Source: Oikopleura dioica
Lineage: Eukaryota; Chordata; Appendicularia; Copelata; Oikopleuridae
Direction: 5' to 3'
Assembly: GCA_907165135.1 (NCBI GenBank)
Contig: OU015569.1
Location: forward strand, 10,044,501-10,108,500
Length of the DNA stretch: 64,000 bases
Of the stretch, positions 1-11,976 are shown one piece after another. Below the pieces are notes generated by a model. It did no database searches. It was not told where the DNA came from and was given only the letters and a program-made list of their open reading frames with translations. A program made the position numbers and the translations under genes. The number at the start of each line of letters is the position of its first letter. Positions within the stretch are counted from its first letter, which is position 1.

Positions 1-712
1 CGTTCCTTATTTTCGGCTTGGTGCCTCTTTCAGAAGGTTGGTGTTTGGAGGCCGCGGGGTGGCGCCAATTGAGTCCTCGGCAAAGTACGCAGCGCGTTGC
101 GAAATTCTGCTGAACGAGTGGGGCAAGCTCCACGGGAAGCATCTCAGCGGGAGACGATCTGAATCTGCCCGCGGCACTGAAAACTTGTTTTCACTAAAAA
201 CGCACCATGGCGAGCATGCATCAGCAGGCCTGCTCTCGAGTAGTACTAAGCAGCTCCACCTTCAGTGGGCACCATGCGCCGCGCAAAAAAGGACGTAATG
301 ATTGTTTTCATTAAAATAGCTTAGCAGCGAAATGCAAGTACTCTCTTTGTTCTCCACTCATTTCACCAATTCAAAATCCTTCTCCCATGGAAGCTGCATA
401 ATACCGCTACATCCGATGTTATAATCGGCTATTAGTCCAAGAAAGATAAGTGGATAATTCTAGTTATTAAAGTAGGTTTTTTATAAATTATAAATTATAA
501 CGTGTGGTCATTTTTATAGTTCGGAGTTTATTAATAATAAAATTCGATTTATTATGGTTTTTTGAGAATAGCAAATAATTTTAGATTAAGATCATCATCG
601 CGTCGCTAGGTCAATCGTTAATCTAAAATTACAGTCTAAATTCAGATAATTATTTTTTAGAAACTGTGAAAGGGCTGGCGCAAAGCCGAAATCTGACAAA
701 ATCAAAAGATGA
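1..712. other. Intergenic, AT-rich, no gene seen
   Basis: I see no supported gene here. The open frame at 38-298 lacks splice context and family motifs. From about 420 on the DNA is AT-rich with runs of TAAATTATAAATTATA type. Confidence 0.5.
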
Positions 713-784
713 GCCTAATGCGGGGCTCGAACCCGCGACCGTTGGATTAAGAGTCCAACGCTCTACCGACTGAGCTAACCAGGC
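713..784 (-). tRNA. trnK-CUU: tRNA-Lys (anticodon CTT)
   Basis: On the minus strand the 72-nt sequence folds as a standard cloverleaf. The 7-bp acceptor stem pairs GCCTGGT with ATTAGGC, including two G-T pairs. The D arm has TTAGCTCAGTCGGTAGAGC, the anticodon loop is CTCTTAA closed by GTTGGA/TCCAAC, and the T arm has GGTTCGAGCC. The CTT anticodon makes it a lysine tRNA. Box A and box B internal promoter sequences are intact. CCA is not encoded, as expected for a eukaryotic nuclear tRNA gene. Confidence 0.97.
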
Positions 785-1503
785 CCGTTGGCTGTCGATT
801 AATTGTAGTTTGTAAATAATACATTTTATGCAGCGGAAAATGCAGAGAGTATTTGGATGGAAGAGCCTGTTTCCTGGCGTTTAGGTCGACCCGGGTGCTC
901 CAGGTCGCTTGTAATTAAGCTCAATTTGGCGGTATTGGCGATCACGTGCAACCACGGATGGAAGGCACAACTTTGGAGGGAATGGCTTGGCGCGTTTTTT
1001 CGCGTGAGCGTGATTGAGTTTCCGCCAAGAGACTGTCAGCGGAAGTAAACTAGAGTCGAGGCTGATTCTGTTAACATTAGCCACTGTTTGGCAAAGTTTA
1101 AACAAGAGAATATACAGACTCCTCCCAGCTCAAGTCAGAAACTCGCCCATCAAAAGATTCATTCCAAATTCTAAGATCCGACTTAGAAAGTTAACGTAAC
1201 GTGCGTTTGGACTGGGCGATTGGATCTTGGCGAGGATTAGAAAGCATCGAATCGTTGTAAAAGTGCGATAACGTTACTCTGCCAAACACAGGAGGCAGAA
1301 ATGTTTTTTCTGTTTTGCCAGCTTCGACAAATAACGAAGGCCACATCAGAGACGCGCATCTTTCGCACGAAGCGCACCGTGAAACGCGATAATTCGCATT
1401 CAAAACACGACCAAAAATAGGTTATCCAACTCCTCGTTAAATCTGTACTCAAGAACCTGAACTTTATTGAAGTAGTCTGCAGAGAAAATTCACTTTCAAA
1501 AGT
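785..1503. other. Intergenic, nothing recognised
   Basis: This stretch contains only short open frames on both strands, without splice-consistent structure. It lies between the tRNA and the 3' end of the next minus-strand gene. Confidence 0.45.
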
Positions 1504-2153
1504 TCAGTTTTCCGCGCGAATCGCCTGTGCCGCGAGTCTCCACTTCTTCCGCAGCTCGCTCTTGTCGAGTCCGTCCTTTTGTGCGAGCCCGTCCAAGTCT
1601 GCGCAGTTGAGACTCTCCCGCGCCTGAATTTCGATGCTCGATTCAGCGACGTATATTTAGGCGTAAATGGTGCGACGCTCTTCCTCTAACGAGGCTGGAC
1701 TGACGGTGCCTTGTCAGTTGAGAGACTGACCTTTGCTGCCGTCCGTCGCCATCTGGCTCGACGAGAAGCTCGATTTTCATTTCCATACTCGCCGCTGTCC
1801 TCTGCGCGAACTTTGTGCACCTGAACGAAATTTTAGCTGCCTCAATTTTTGCAATCGACAAAAGTAAAAATTATTAACGTGGCTGCAGTGTGATTCAAAT
1901 ATATTCCACCTTGGCAATCCAAGCCGGCAAAGTTCATCCGTTTCGGCAGTCGAAGCGGAGCATTTTTTAACGTTTTCGCCCTGTTTTCTACTTATCTCTT
2001 AAGTGATAACCTTTTCCGTCCAGCGGCACTGGAGCGGCCCGAGCTGGACCAGCTGCGATAAAAGCGAATTGCAAATTTTTGCGTGAGCTTCCCAAAGCTC
2101 CTCGACGAGTCTTCGACGGACAGTTTTCTTGACCATGCTTTGCCATTTGCCAT
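1504..2153 (-). CDS. Hypothetical protein, 158 aa, five exons
   Basis: Exons (minus) are 2153-2011, 1980-1910, 1836-1731, 1699-1663 and 1623-1504. Phases agree throughout and the total is 159 codons including the stop. The start chosen is the ATG at 2153 (MANGKAWSRK). The C-terminal exon is clearly coding in composition (RESLNCADLDGLAQKDGLDK and a following basic helix) and ends at TGA. The last intron (1662-1624) would have to be GC-AG; the others are GT-AG and 29-73 bp long. I recognise no domain. It is divergent from the plus-strand gene beginning near 2217, leaving only about 60 bp for two promoters. The exon chain is inferred from reading frame and splice sites only. Confidence 0.5.
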
Positions 2154-2216
2154 TAACGTGATAAATTTAGTGACCAATTAAACATTTTTTTTTGCGAAAA
2201 ATCGAAGATCTTCCAC

Positions 2217-2766
2217 TTGTCAAAAAGCAGAATCAAGAGGCCACAAGCCAGCCTAGATCTCAAAAAAACGTCAAAAAAGACCGATCTTGTGGTTAACGCT
2301 TCTACTCCATCTTCCAGCGAATCGACCCTTTCGAAACCGCAGCCCCACCGTTACTCATCAAAATCAAAGTTGTCGTTCACTAGTTTGGATAAGCAGTAAC
2401 TTAGAAGTGGCGGCGGAGGTGGCTTGTCCTCTGAGATTGTTGATTTCAGCGAGCTTTATCTCGAGCACTTTTTGCAACAAGTGACACCTTCTATCCTTCC
2501 CTGCTCCAAACACGTTGGGTTTTATCTCCGCAGCGGATTGCTGCTTACATCAGATTAAAAGCACTTTCAAAGTTATACGTAAAGAAAAGTCTACGTGTTA
2601 TTAGGAAGGTGATTCAATGCAAGAACCTCTCGGCGGATCATTCCATATCCTGCGTTGAGTTTTATAAAGGAAAAGGCGTCGTCGCTAGCCAGCCAGTTAG
2701 ATTATCGAGATTAGTAGGGACAACTACGGGGTCAACTCTAGCCAAAAGCTGGATAAGCCGAATTAA
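2217..2766 (+). CDS. Hypothetical multi-exon protein, 5' end unresolved
   Basis: Exons fit as about 2217-2368, 2405-2480, 2534-2608, 2670-2713 and 2742-2766, with consistent phases and introns of 28-61 bp. The first exon encodes a Lys/Ser-rich stretch. The middle exons encode a Gly run followed by an acidic-aromatic helix (DFSELYLEHFLQQ) and a strongly basic helix (RIAAYIRLKALSKLYVKK), which could bind calmodulin or nucleic acid. No ATG is visible at the 5' end, so an upstream exon or another start is needed. Reading straight through the first intron would meet a TAA; the 38-bp intron removes it. Function unknown. Confidence 0.4.
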
Positions 2767-2894
2767 GGTCATTTCCGATCAGCCGAAACTAAACCGTTTC
2801 CTCCATCGTCTTCAATGACTTATTGATCTGATTTAACGGTGCCCAGAGGATTTTTCGAAATAATCAAATTCAATTTTAGTCTGAGAGCGAAAAA

Positions 2895-3522
2895 ATGGGC
2901 TCTACTGTTGAAAAATTAACTCGGAACGGAAACTTGTTCAAGGAACTCCCCATGTCTCGAAATTCCAAACGTTGTCGTGAATTTTCGGCTTGACAGGAGA
3001 GTGACTTGAAGCAAAGCCGCTCGATCTTTCATGTTGACTCCTTGTTTAGAATCTTTAATGATTCTAAGAGTTCTTTCAGTAGTGTTTCGCGACGCGGAGT
3101 ACTAAATAGCATTCGGTGTTTGGAACCGCTCCTGTGTAAGAGATCGTTGTCTGTAAAACGGATTTGCTCGTTTCCTACGTTACTTTTTAAACAAGTTCGA
3201 CTTCTTGCAGAAAACAATGTATCTTACTAATTGTATAACGCGCAGTTCTTCCTAAAACCATCAATTGTGATCCGATTTCCAGAAAGACACGTCTTGGCCA
3301 AGAAAAAAAAGGACTTTCGGGATTTAGGAAATCAAAGCGGCTTCACAGAATTCGATTCGGTGAGTCGTATGTCCCTGACCGCGTAAACTATCCTACGTCG
3401 ACTTTATTTTTTTCTGAATTTTTGGTCATTTTCTAAAAATTGAGATCCGCGACTTTGTGGGCATTCAGGTCAAGCAAGGGCGTATTTTTGTGACGCTGGA
3501 AGAGCTCATCAACGTTGTCTAG
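2895..3522 (+). CDS. Hypothetical protein, partly resolved exons
   Basis: An ATG at 2895 opens MGSTVEKLTRNGNLFKELPM just after a good 3' splice signal at 2880. The last two exons are convincing: 3283-3359 (HVLAKKKKDFRDLGNQSG) and 3445-3522 (IRDFVGIQVKQGRIFVTLEE, stop TAG), with matching phase. The exon(s) between about 2975 and 3280 are not resolved. The close spacing behind the previous plus-strand gene and the AG right before the first exon would fit an operon with trans-splicing, which larvaceans have; this is inference. No known domain recognised. Confidence 0.35.
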
Positions 3523-3864
3523 GTGACCGCAGGAGTACACGAGCAAGGCGGCTTCTGCCTCCTATTAATAGATGTAGGTCGATGTCCTCGGCGTTATTAG
3601 TGGCAGACCTGTGACACCGTGTCCAGCTTCAGTCTCCAGCGCGATCCTGAATATTTATCATAAGAGCATTATAGCTCACGTTATTTTTAATCCAGGCAGC
3701 TCTTCTCTAAAAGGTCTGCCGACTCGTTAGAAGTTCCCCGGATCGTACTTGTGATTTATCCCTATCATTAGGGAGACCTCAATTGCTCTTCTGTCAGTAA
3801 TGACAGAAACAGTATTCTGGAATAGCTACACAACCAAATCAAGCGGCTATTTTGTTCAAGGAAA

Positions 3865-4699
3865 TCACTTTTGATTGAGCACCCACTCTGTCTTGTCGCC
3901 CGTGAATTCTTCGACAAGCGTTTGAGGTTTTTTAAAAATCATTTTTCCTCCATTTTCTAATTCTACTCTTACTACCGCACTCTTACTTTCAGTGAGTTCT
4001 TTCGCTCGGCGAGAAAGCTGCTTTAGATTTGGGAAGCCCAGTTTTGCCGCCGTTTCTTGCACCAGCTTTTCATCGAGGAGGATTGCCGATTTGGAAGCGT
4101 TCAAAACGAAGCCGTAGTCGATGAAGATTGTGTCAAGATCGGCGTCATCCAAATATTCGATGAAAATCTGAAAAATAAAATTCACAAAAATTTCTTTTTA
4201 ATCATTTAATTACAAACCTGGTCGCCTTTTTTTACTGGTGCTTGGAGGATAACTTCGAAGGTGCCCCGCCGCTGGTTAAAGCCAGAGCGCACAGCTGCTC
4301 CTGCCCGATGATTAACTAAAAATAATTACAACTTGAGTTCTCTTTTGTTTTCGTTTCCGAGCTGTGACAAGAGTTAACTTACAGAGCTCGACGATGGGTG
4401 CAAATGTAGCCGAGTCAAACTCGCTTCGTTCGACTGCGCTGAAGAAAAATAGAACTCGTGATGGTTAACGTGCTGTTGAGCTGGAAAACTTGCCAAAGAG
4501 AACGAGAATGAGAGAGAGTGTCGGTTTTGTGACACTTCCGTTAACAAAATAAAACGCGTCGGCGAGTCTTTGTGAAGGAAATCGACCGCCGAACTATAAC
4601 ATGCATACCTGGGATGTTTAAACATCTTAGTGGCGTGCGCGTGACGAGTCTGAAACGTTGCGGCTGCCCATAAGTACTTGTTCGGGTCCAGGCAATGTA
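3865..4699 (-). CDS. SET-domain protein methyltransferase, LSMT/SETD3-SETD6 class (3' exons)
   Basis: Exons (minus) 4699-4609, 4438-4383, 4315-4218 and 4167-3865 join in phase. The protein shows the order typical of the Rubisco-LSMT-like SET class: KYLWAAATFQTRHA (the W-A-x3-V/F-x-T-R helix), then FAPIVELFNHRAG (the N-H of the SET cofactor/substrate site), then VKKGDQIFIEY, then IDYGFVLNAS (the conserved Y-G-F-V-L). About 70 residues follow, ending with TEWVLNQK. The N-terminal part of the SET domain with its GxG motif must lie in exons upstream of 4,700 that I could not place, so this entry is a partial gene. Such enzymes methylate Lys or His of non-histone proteins. Specificity cannot be read from this portion. 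Confidence 0.72.
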
Positions 4700-5387
4700 C
4701 TCAGTGTGGCTACTCTCACAGCAGGCTGCGTAAAAATGGAACACAGTCTTCTAAACCCTCGCATCAGAAAAAAACGATTAATCTTTGTCGATTTTTGAAG
4801 ATTACTCGTCAACAAATGAAAAATCAATTTCAATTTTGAAAAAGTGAACCGCGATTAACTCTGGAATTTCTAAAATCTCGTTCAAAGCGCGCTTCCGACG
4901 ACACGGAGTACCCGACGATAAAAAGGTTCACAGGCATTCCGGGTCGTTCGTCGCGATTCCGTTTGCACCTCCTTTTTAATAGTGCTATCCGGGCAAGGTT
5001 AGTTCTCTAATTTATGTTTTAGAATTGAAAGTTGGCTGGACCCGTTTCCTCGTCCCAACGCAACGGCGCGTATTTTTCCTTTGAAGGGCTCGATTTGAGC
5101 CGCTCATTACGCGACACTCTTGTGATAAAAGCAGAGCAACTTGACAAGAGTTTTGATTTTGAAATGGTGGCTCGTTGTGTCGCCTGCACTTCTAGCGCTC
5201 ACTTTGCGAGTTGAGCCCCTTCCTGGAATGCATCGTTAGTGAATTCTTCGAAAGGAATCTCATTTAGATTCCGCTCGGATTTTTATACGCTAGCGAGGGG
5301 GTGAAACTATTTACCAAAACTACGATTGAGCCATTTTCTCACTTCTCTTATCCGTTTATTGTCAATTTAGACTGTTGTCATTTTTAG

Positions 5388-5614
5388 TCATCGTTTCTTG
5401 ATTTCAGATTCCGTTTCCAGGAGTTTTGAGAAGTCAGTGCGCAGGTTCTGCTTAGTCTTCTTTACGGCCTCTCGCACGCTGAAACGGCTTAGTTTGCTTC
5501 GTTTAGTTTTGACGGCTTTGTAAGCAGCTGTTGCTCCTCCATAATGGGCTTGTGCAGTTTTGAAAATAAATACACCACTTTCCCAAACGTTCGATTCACA
5601 AAAAAAGATGAGCG
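5388..5614 (-). CDS. 3'-terminal exon of an unrecognised gene
   Basis: After a plausible acceptor at 5615-5616 the frame runs 74 codons to TGA at 5388. Composition is strongly coding: a hydrophobic start (LIFFCESNVWESGVFIF) and then a Lys-rich helical tail (AHYGGATAAYKAVKTKRSKL and LETESEIKKR). The hydrophobic start may be the end of a membrane segment, with the basic tail in the cytoplasm. Upstream exons were not found. No family recognised. Confidence 0.45.
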
Positions 5615-7525
5615 CTTGTTTGAAATAAGCAGTGATTGTTACTTACTAAAGTAGTCGAAAATAAACGAAGAAAATAATGATTTACAAAGGAGCTTTTTTT
5701 TTCTTGTCAAATGACAATTTGAATCCAACTCAGCAACTCGTGCGCTGCGAAACATGAAACGTTACAAGAAACAATGATCTGTCTCCTCAGAAAACGTTTC
5801 CACATAACTCTAGATGCTCGCCATTAGTACAAGCCAAAAGGGTGTTTCCTCAAGTGTTGATCTTAATTGGATCATGTTTTGCGCAATGTTTCGCTGGATG
5901 ATTTATTTGGAAAATTGGTTGCCCGGCCGACAAGGCGGGAAATTCGCGCTTTCAGATTTTGGAATTTCGCGCGAATCCGAATGCAGCAGGGACAACGTCT
6001 AAATTAATCAAATATCTTCGAATCCGCCCCTCGATCGCCTTACCTCCAAGAGTCACCCCAGCCCTTTTCTTTGCATCACTTGAGTCTGGGCACTTTTGCC
6101 TGGGATCGGCAAACGGTGTAGAAAACCTGAGTCAGGGTCTGAAAGATCTTTAATGAAAAGCCGCGTAGCGGCTTTTTTAAAAACGAAGCCGCGGAGCGGC
6201 TTCGCCAAAATTTAAAAATAGATTTGATAGGTAAAATAGATCTTTCAGACCCTGACTCAGGCTTTCTACACAAGTTGCCGAACCCAGACTTTTGCGAAAG
6301 AAATGAAAAAAGAAGAGCGATTTGAAAAGTAAAGCTGAATTATATCTCCGGCGGCGCGGGTCGCAGGCTGCGTCTCCGCTCGGTTTCTAATAAGGGCGTC
6401 CGGAACGATCATTTTGAAAATTCTTTTCGGGTGGGGGACACATTCCTTCATAATGAAATACAAATGCGCTCAGTCCACGTCTTAGAACCTGCCCCAAACT
6501 GTAAACAATAAGCATTGCGCGACGCGCGATCGAGTTAGCAAGGATTTAACTCGATCTCGCAATTTGGGAATTACGGAACTTTCTATAAGTCTTTGCCGAT
6601 AAATTAATCATCGTCCTGGCACGTGTAAACGGAGTTAACGTTTTAGTCAATTAAGCAGCCCCCAGCTGCGTCAGAACTTGAGTTTTAACGTGAATACGTT
6701 CCCACTCGGAATGGCGACTCGCAAATTTGGAAATTATATAAGTTGGAAGTTGTGAGTGTGCCCTTCCGAAAAGCGCCGGAAAGTACGATTAGAAAATATT
6801 TGGAGGGCCGCGTGGCAAAAAAAGAAGAGCCACACTTTTGCGTATTTATTTGATTGGGAGCGAGAGCTAATATTGCATCAGGCAATTTGGAAAAGGCAGA
6901 CCAAAGATCTCAAAATTAGGTTCTCAAAAGGAATTAGAGGGAAATGAGACTGGCGAATTCTAAAAGAAATTATGGATGCAATTTAGTCTGAAGCACCGCG
7001 GTAGCACGGTGGTTGCGTTTATTTTTTCTCGCGGTGCACCTGGCCGGCTAGTTTCCACAACCATTACGGAATGAGAGTTCAGATTACGCTCTCGAATTCA
7101 TCTCCCAATTTTCGCTGCTGTTTTATTTCGGCTTCCGCCGCTGCGCCGCAAAAATATCCCTTTCAAAAGACTCTTCAAAAAATAGTACTTACGTTTGAGG
7201 CAGCAAATCCAGTTCCGAGTCCAACCAAACAAGCAGAAAAGGGTTCAAACCACGAAAATCAGTAATTGAAGCTGTCAAATGAAATTGAACCCGAATCGGA
7301 CACGTATAGAACGAAGGAAGTTGTTGTATGTATCCGAAGCATTTGGAAACTTGCTCTAAAGAGAAATTTGTTATTTTGCGCTTCTAGAACAGAGGTTGTT
7401 GTTTGGGCAAAAATTCATTCGCAAGTCAGTTCGTCCTAGCAATTGAACTTGTTAGGGTCCGAAAGGCCGCGTTTTTAAGTAAGTTTTTGAGACTTTCGAA
7501 GCGCTTTTTTTACAAATTTTTTCAG
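5615..7525. other. Gene-poor stretch with an inverted-repeat element
   Basis: Apart from the inverted repeat at 6085-6296 I see no supported feature. Open frames here are short and not splice-consistent. Confidence 0.4.
6085..6296. repeat. Inverted-repeat (foldback/MITE-like) element
   Basis: The two ends are long imperfect inverted repeats: TGTAGAAAACCTGAGTCAGG on the left matches the reverse complement of the right end (CCTGACTCAGGCTTTCTACA). The match continues through GTCTGAAAGATC and outward into GTCTGGG/GGCAAC. The centre holds two nested GC-rich palindromes (AGCCGCGTAGCGGCT and AGCCGCGGAGCGGCT). A diverged copy of one arm occurs at 12,940-13,035 inside the Polinton. No coding capacity. 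Confidence 0.7.
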
Positions 7526-7647
7526 AAAAGAAGATATTGAAGAAATTCCAGGAAGATCAGAAGTCTTCCAGGCGAATCTTCGCCTCTTCTCAACACGAGA
7601 AAATTGACGAGAGAAGAGCAACGGAAGTATACGGTAAAATGGGTTGA
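7526..7647 (+). CDS. Possible 3'-terminal exon, unrecognised
   Basis: A strong acceptor (pyrimidine-rich, ...ATTTTTTCAG) is followed by 40 in-frame codons with coding-like composition (KKILKKFQEDQKSSRRIF) and a TGA stop. No upstream partner exon was found. Low confidence. Confidence 0.25.
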
Positions 7648-10600
7648 TGCAATCCATTCTACCGTACACTGACTTTTTCTGCCGAGAAAAGACTTGACTG
7701 CACTCGATTTAATCGAGTCATTGTCCAATAATACTTCTGAAAATACAGATGCTTTGATATTTTGACTTTTAAATACGGTGTTTGCTTTCTTCGGTACAGA
7801 GCGGTTGATTGTGATGTTGAGTCGGTGAGGAGTAGGAAACTTTAATCCCGTAAAAGCGTGAGAAGAAAATTATAGTGAGGGGGAAAAATGTGCTTGGCTT
7901 TCTGAAAATAGTCGGCGGCAGCGCGTTATCAGCTTGGAATTGGCAAGTGCTCGTTTTGAAGCGGCCTCAACAAAAACGTTCATTACAGGGCGCGGGCACT
8001 TTACCACGTCGCGAGTAAAATTCCGAAAAACAGATCAGTCACGTTTTTTCGCGCCCAAATGAAAAGGAGACAAAGAAACCGTCTCAAGAAAGTGCATTAG
8101 AGGAAGAGTGAGCATCTCCCGAATCCGAATGCGGGTACTTCCGCGCTTAGGGGATTAGTAGGGCCAAAAATAGAGGTTGAGCAAGGCGCCGAAGGGAGCT
8201 TACGGAGCAATCTCGTGCACCTGTTGCAAATGTTTGACATTTACAGGGCTCATCCATCGCGGATTATCATCGACCAAGCTAAAACTATTCCGCCGCCGGG
8301 ATCCGTTCAACGTGACAGCCATTACTGCCAAAGTTGAGAGGGATTGAGAACGAGTTTATCGGAATAATAGTCCAATGTGGTTAGTCACGGGCGTTTACAG
8401 CAAATGATGGATTTAGAGAGTTTGTTTCTGCGTAAACGCGTGAATTAATGAGCTCCAGGAATCGCCTTCTTCGCTGCCGGAAGATAGCTCAAGAAGCAAC
8501 TTGGAGATAAGGATTCCTGTAGATTCCCTCACAACTCGTTATGCTCTTCATCCCCGAATGTTATACTTTTCACGGAATATCACTCAGGCTAACGCTTAGA
8601 AGTAGCGAAATTAGCCGAAAATCACGTGCAATACTTGATTCTTGTTTTTTCTATCTTTTCTGCACAAACAACTCGAGCGATAAACTCGAAAGCCGCTTTT
8701 CTCTTGATCATGACGTCCCGATTTCCTGAATTTAAACGAATTTAAACTAATTGAAATAGAGACTGAAGCGTCTAAATGAGCTGAAAATGCTTATTGTTTG
8801 TATTTTGGGAAGTGAAGTAAGATGTCCCGGAAGTTGCATTTTCGCGCGGTGTCTAGCAACTAAGGTTAAGCTTTTTAGCGCGGAATCGAGTTTTTTCAGA
8901 CTTCAAAGTGCCCCCAAAATAGCAGCCGTCAATTCTGGTGAACGTTGTGTCACACTCCAAAGGATCAACCAAAAAAAGACCGAGACGAAACAGCTTATCC
9001 CCATTTCCTTAGACAGATTGAAAGAGCGCCCTTATCAAAATATCAATTAAAAATTATCAAACTAGACGTACATCTATTTACGTTTTTTGGGCAGGAGTAG
9101 CGCTGCCCTTCGTTCTGTGGAACTTGCCGCTTCCGACAGTGAGTGACGTTTGCGGACTGAAACGGGGCTTGAGCAAAAGCGGTATCGCCCTAAATGGCTA
9201 ATCGAGTCGAGATTTATGCATAACGGGCGGGCCATCAAGCCAAAGCGCCAAATTTCATGGAGCATGTTCTAACACCTGTCGGGTGCGATTATCGGAACCA
9301 TTACCGATACTTCAGCGAAATTTGCCACCCTGATCTTTTAGCACCTTTTCACTCTTGTTAAAGATGACGACACAGGCTTTCAGCCCAAAAAACCCCAACC
9401 GACAAGCAAATCCGAGAACTCGATATTAAGACAAAAATCTTCCTAAGAAAATATTCTACAAATGCTACGAAGCGCTACTTAAACACGGTTTAAGGGTGTC
9501 AGCAGCGAAAATTTCCGCTTCGAGTTTAAAATGCAAGCTTATTGAAGCGTTGTTGACACCCTTAAGGACGACAGAATATTTAAAGCGTACCTTTACGTCT
9601 CTCGTAAACAATCGCCAAGCATAAGAGCTCTTTATTGCTTATTTTTTCGTGCTTCTCATTTTCCAGCCATTGCAAAAGGCTATCCATCTCCTAAAAATGC
9701 GTTTCGAAATACATTATTGTTCTCATCAGCGTGGAAGGCCCTGATAAGTGGATTAAAGCAAGAATTTGGAAAGAAGTGCATGTTCCAAATGGAGCGGCTT
9801 ACCTCTGACAACTCACGGACATTCGGACCTCGCATGGGCTGATAACTTATCTGGGAGGATTAATTTCCTACGTCTCGGGTTTCCCGCGGATACAGTACAA
9901 CCCTAGCCTGTCAGAGCGAGGGTTTTTTACTCGATTTCCTTTTTAATGTATTTTTATTATTGTCTATGAAAAATCTAAAGCGCGTTTAACTTATTGCGAT
10001 AAGGAAAAGAAGAACCCAAAGCAAAATGATATTTTCTGGAACTTCTAAAACGCGCGATCCGGCATCGATATCTTCAGTTGCCATAATTCCTCTGCCAGTA
10101 TCGTCGAACTCGTAAGCTGTTATTGGAAATTTATCGAGCTGAAAGATTTTATTAACTTACGCAAGTTTCAAAAACTTTCAAATCAAGGGAGCACTGTCCC
10201 TCTTCTATCTTGAACTTGCTCACGTTTCATTCAAGTTCTGGCCTTGGCTTTAGTTGTTTTAGGTTGAGTTTCGAGGGAGGAGAATTATAGCGCGGTGGGA
10301 ATTCGGCACAGTCCGCGATAAATACCCAGCGCGGCCGACGGAACGTGCCACTCAGATAACCTTACACCTGACACACCGATTTCGCCCAATTGCTACTTTT
10401 CTTATCGCCTTTTAATTCTAGCGAGTTGGCCGCCTCATTTAACCTCCTTCTACTTTTGCCAAAACCAATCAATCAAGCGATGAGTGGCGGTACCTTGAAT
10501 CCCTTGCTCCGCATCCATTTGATAAGGTAGTGGAAGTCTTCCATATCCTTTCTCTTTCTCTCTCTCTCTTCTGAGACTTGGCGAATATAACAAGCTGAAG

Positions 10601-11256
10601 TCTGGACAATGGGTTCTAAGAGATAGCAGGTGTTAATGCACGGTGCTTTCAAGGTCAAGCTTTGTACTGCAGAAAAAGAAAAATTAGTGTTTTATTACTC
10701 ACTAATTGCTTAATTAACGTCTTACACACGTTTTGATGATGTGTTCAGACAAATTTAACCACTGTGCAGCCTTCAGATCAATCTTAAAAGAGCGGTGTTC
10801 CATTCGTTGCCGCTCAACGGAAAATCTAAATTTTCGAGCTCGTAATCATAATTCTATGCTACAAGATCGAATGTCCAATACCGATCACGTGCTTGCTTTT
10901 ATTACAGACATGACGAAACTTCCAAGAAGCTACTTCTGCTAATTCCTAAATGCGCTTTTTTCATCGTGCAATTTTTTGCAATTTCAGAGTGGGAAATTCT
11001 AAACTTAGCTCTTTCTTGAGTCTGGCACGCTGAAAGAAAGATGTCAATGGCGATATGATTGCAATATTTGAGGAATGTAAGAAAACAGTTTTTATAAAAA
11101 GCCGCAGTTATGGTGCTGTCGGGTGAAGGTGGAATGTGCTCGGAGCTCTTCACTTGCGGCGGAAAGTTCCTGGAACTTAAACACCTGCCGAGTTGAGAAG
11201 TAGCCGAACACGGGGGATGAGAAGCGGGCGACTTCTGAAAAAGGAAAATTTCGAAT
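7648..11256. other. Gene-poor stretch
   Basis: No supported gene in 3.6 kb. It contains the hairpin at 9490-9565 and a CT-rich microsatellite near 10,550. The sequence ATCGCCAAGCATAAGA near 9,612 recurs near 39,676 in another gene-poor region, suggesting an old dispersed repeat. Confidence 0.4.
9490..9565. repeat. Hairpin-forming inverted repeat
   Basis: TTAAGGGTGTCAGCA (9490-9504) and TGTTGACACCCTTAA (9551-9565) are inverted repeats matching at 14 of 15 positions. A second nested pair (GCTTCGA/TGAAGC) lies inside. It could be a small foldback element or an RNA hairpin; nothing nearby decides. Confidence 0.5.
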
Positions 11257-11493
11257 ATGAAAAGTTTCAAATTTCTGAGCGAAGTACTTGTTTGCCTGGG
11301 GAGGCGAGCTTTTGGGAATTTGGCGGACGAGCGCGGCGATCTGTCGGAAATCGAATTCATTAGCGCAAATTTCAGAAATTTCGAAATTTCCCGCAACGGG
11401 CAGCTACCGTTCACCACAGACTTACTCGCCTTCGGTCGCTTGAAACGACGCCGAAAACCTAAATCGACAACTTCGACTTGTTTTCCAACGTAA
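11257..11493 (+). CDS. Possible small protein or first exon (78 codons)
   Basis: The frame MKSFKFLSEVLVCLGRRAFG... continues for 78 codons, with a mildly hydrophobic start and a basic tail (RLKRRRKPKS). It ends next to a GTAAGA that could be a 5' splice site instead of a stop. No homology recognised. If real it belongs to the host locus into which the Polinton inserted. Confidence 0.25.
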   Translation: MKSFKFLSEVLVCLGRRAFGNLADERGDLSEIEFISANFRNFEISRNGQLPFTTDLLAFGRLKRRRKPKSTTSTCFPT

Positions 11494-11712
11494 GACGAAC
11501 GCCCAAATGCATCTGCTCTAGCGGGACATGGACGCGTTTTCTAATTGCAAATTTTCCTCGAATTGAACCTTTGATCGCAAATTAAACATCAAATTATCAA
11601 AAAATTAATCATAAAAAAATTTCAAAAAGAGCTGTGAATTATTGCTGACCGTTTTATTACTCTTTTTGGTCTTTTTCGTTGGTTTTTCTGGTGGCGGTGG
11701 TGCTTTTTGCCG

Positions 11713-11976
11713 TCATTTAGCAGCGATGTGTGTGCTGAATCGTGCTGCATTTTTGGAAATTGCTGATTCTCTCAACGTGATTCTCGCTTTTTCGAAATCT
11801 AATTTTTTGTCAAAGTCGTGAATAAATTTCGCAGCGCTCCATTGCAATTTATTTTCTTTCTCTTTTTCTTTTCGCAACCGAGATATTTCTACTCTCGCTT
11901 GATGTTTTACACTTGTTCGTAGCAGATTTTGGAATGATCGAAATTGCGCTTTTTGGAGAGCTTGTGAATTTCGCAT
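11713..11976 (-). CDS. Host reading frame abutting the Polinton, probably interrupted by it
   Basis: The 87-codon frame has helical Lys/Glu-rich composition (EISRLRKEKEKENKLQ). Its first ATG (CAT at 11974-11976) lies inside the 6-bp target duplication. On the other side of the element, the minus strand from about 37,361 to 37,268 reads open in the same phase into the second copy of the duplication. The pre-insertion sequence would therefore have been one longer open frame across the target site. The family is not recognised. Alternatively the frame is chance and the insertion was intergenic. Confidence 0.35.
   Translation of the reverse strand: MRNSQALQKAQFRSFQNLLRTSVKHQARVEISRLRKEKEKENKLQWSAAKFIHDFDKKLDFEKARITLRESAISKNAARFSTHIAAK
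11971..11976. repeat. Target-site duplication, left copy (TCGCAT)
   Basis: TCGCAT directly precedes the left inverted repeat, and an identical TCGCAT (37,268-37,273) directly follows the right one. Six bases is the duplication length of Polinton/Maverick integrases. Confidence 0.95.

Noticed and set aside
1643-1861. Immunoglobulin-like DSGEY motif on the minus strand
   Set aside because: AEDSGEY appears in a frame that cannot be continued with neighbouring exons; the in-phase exon chain uses another frame.
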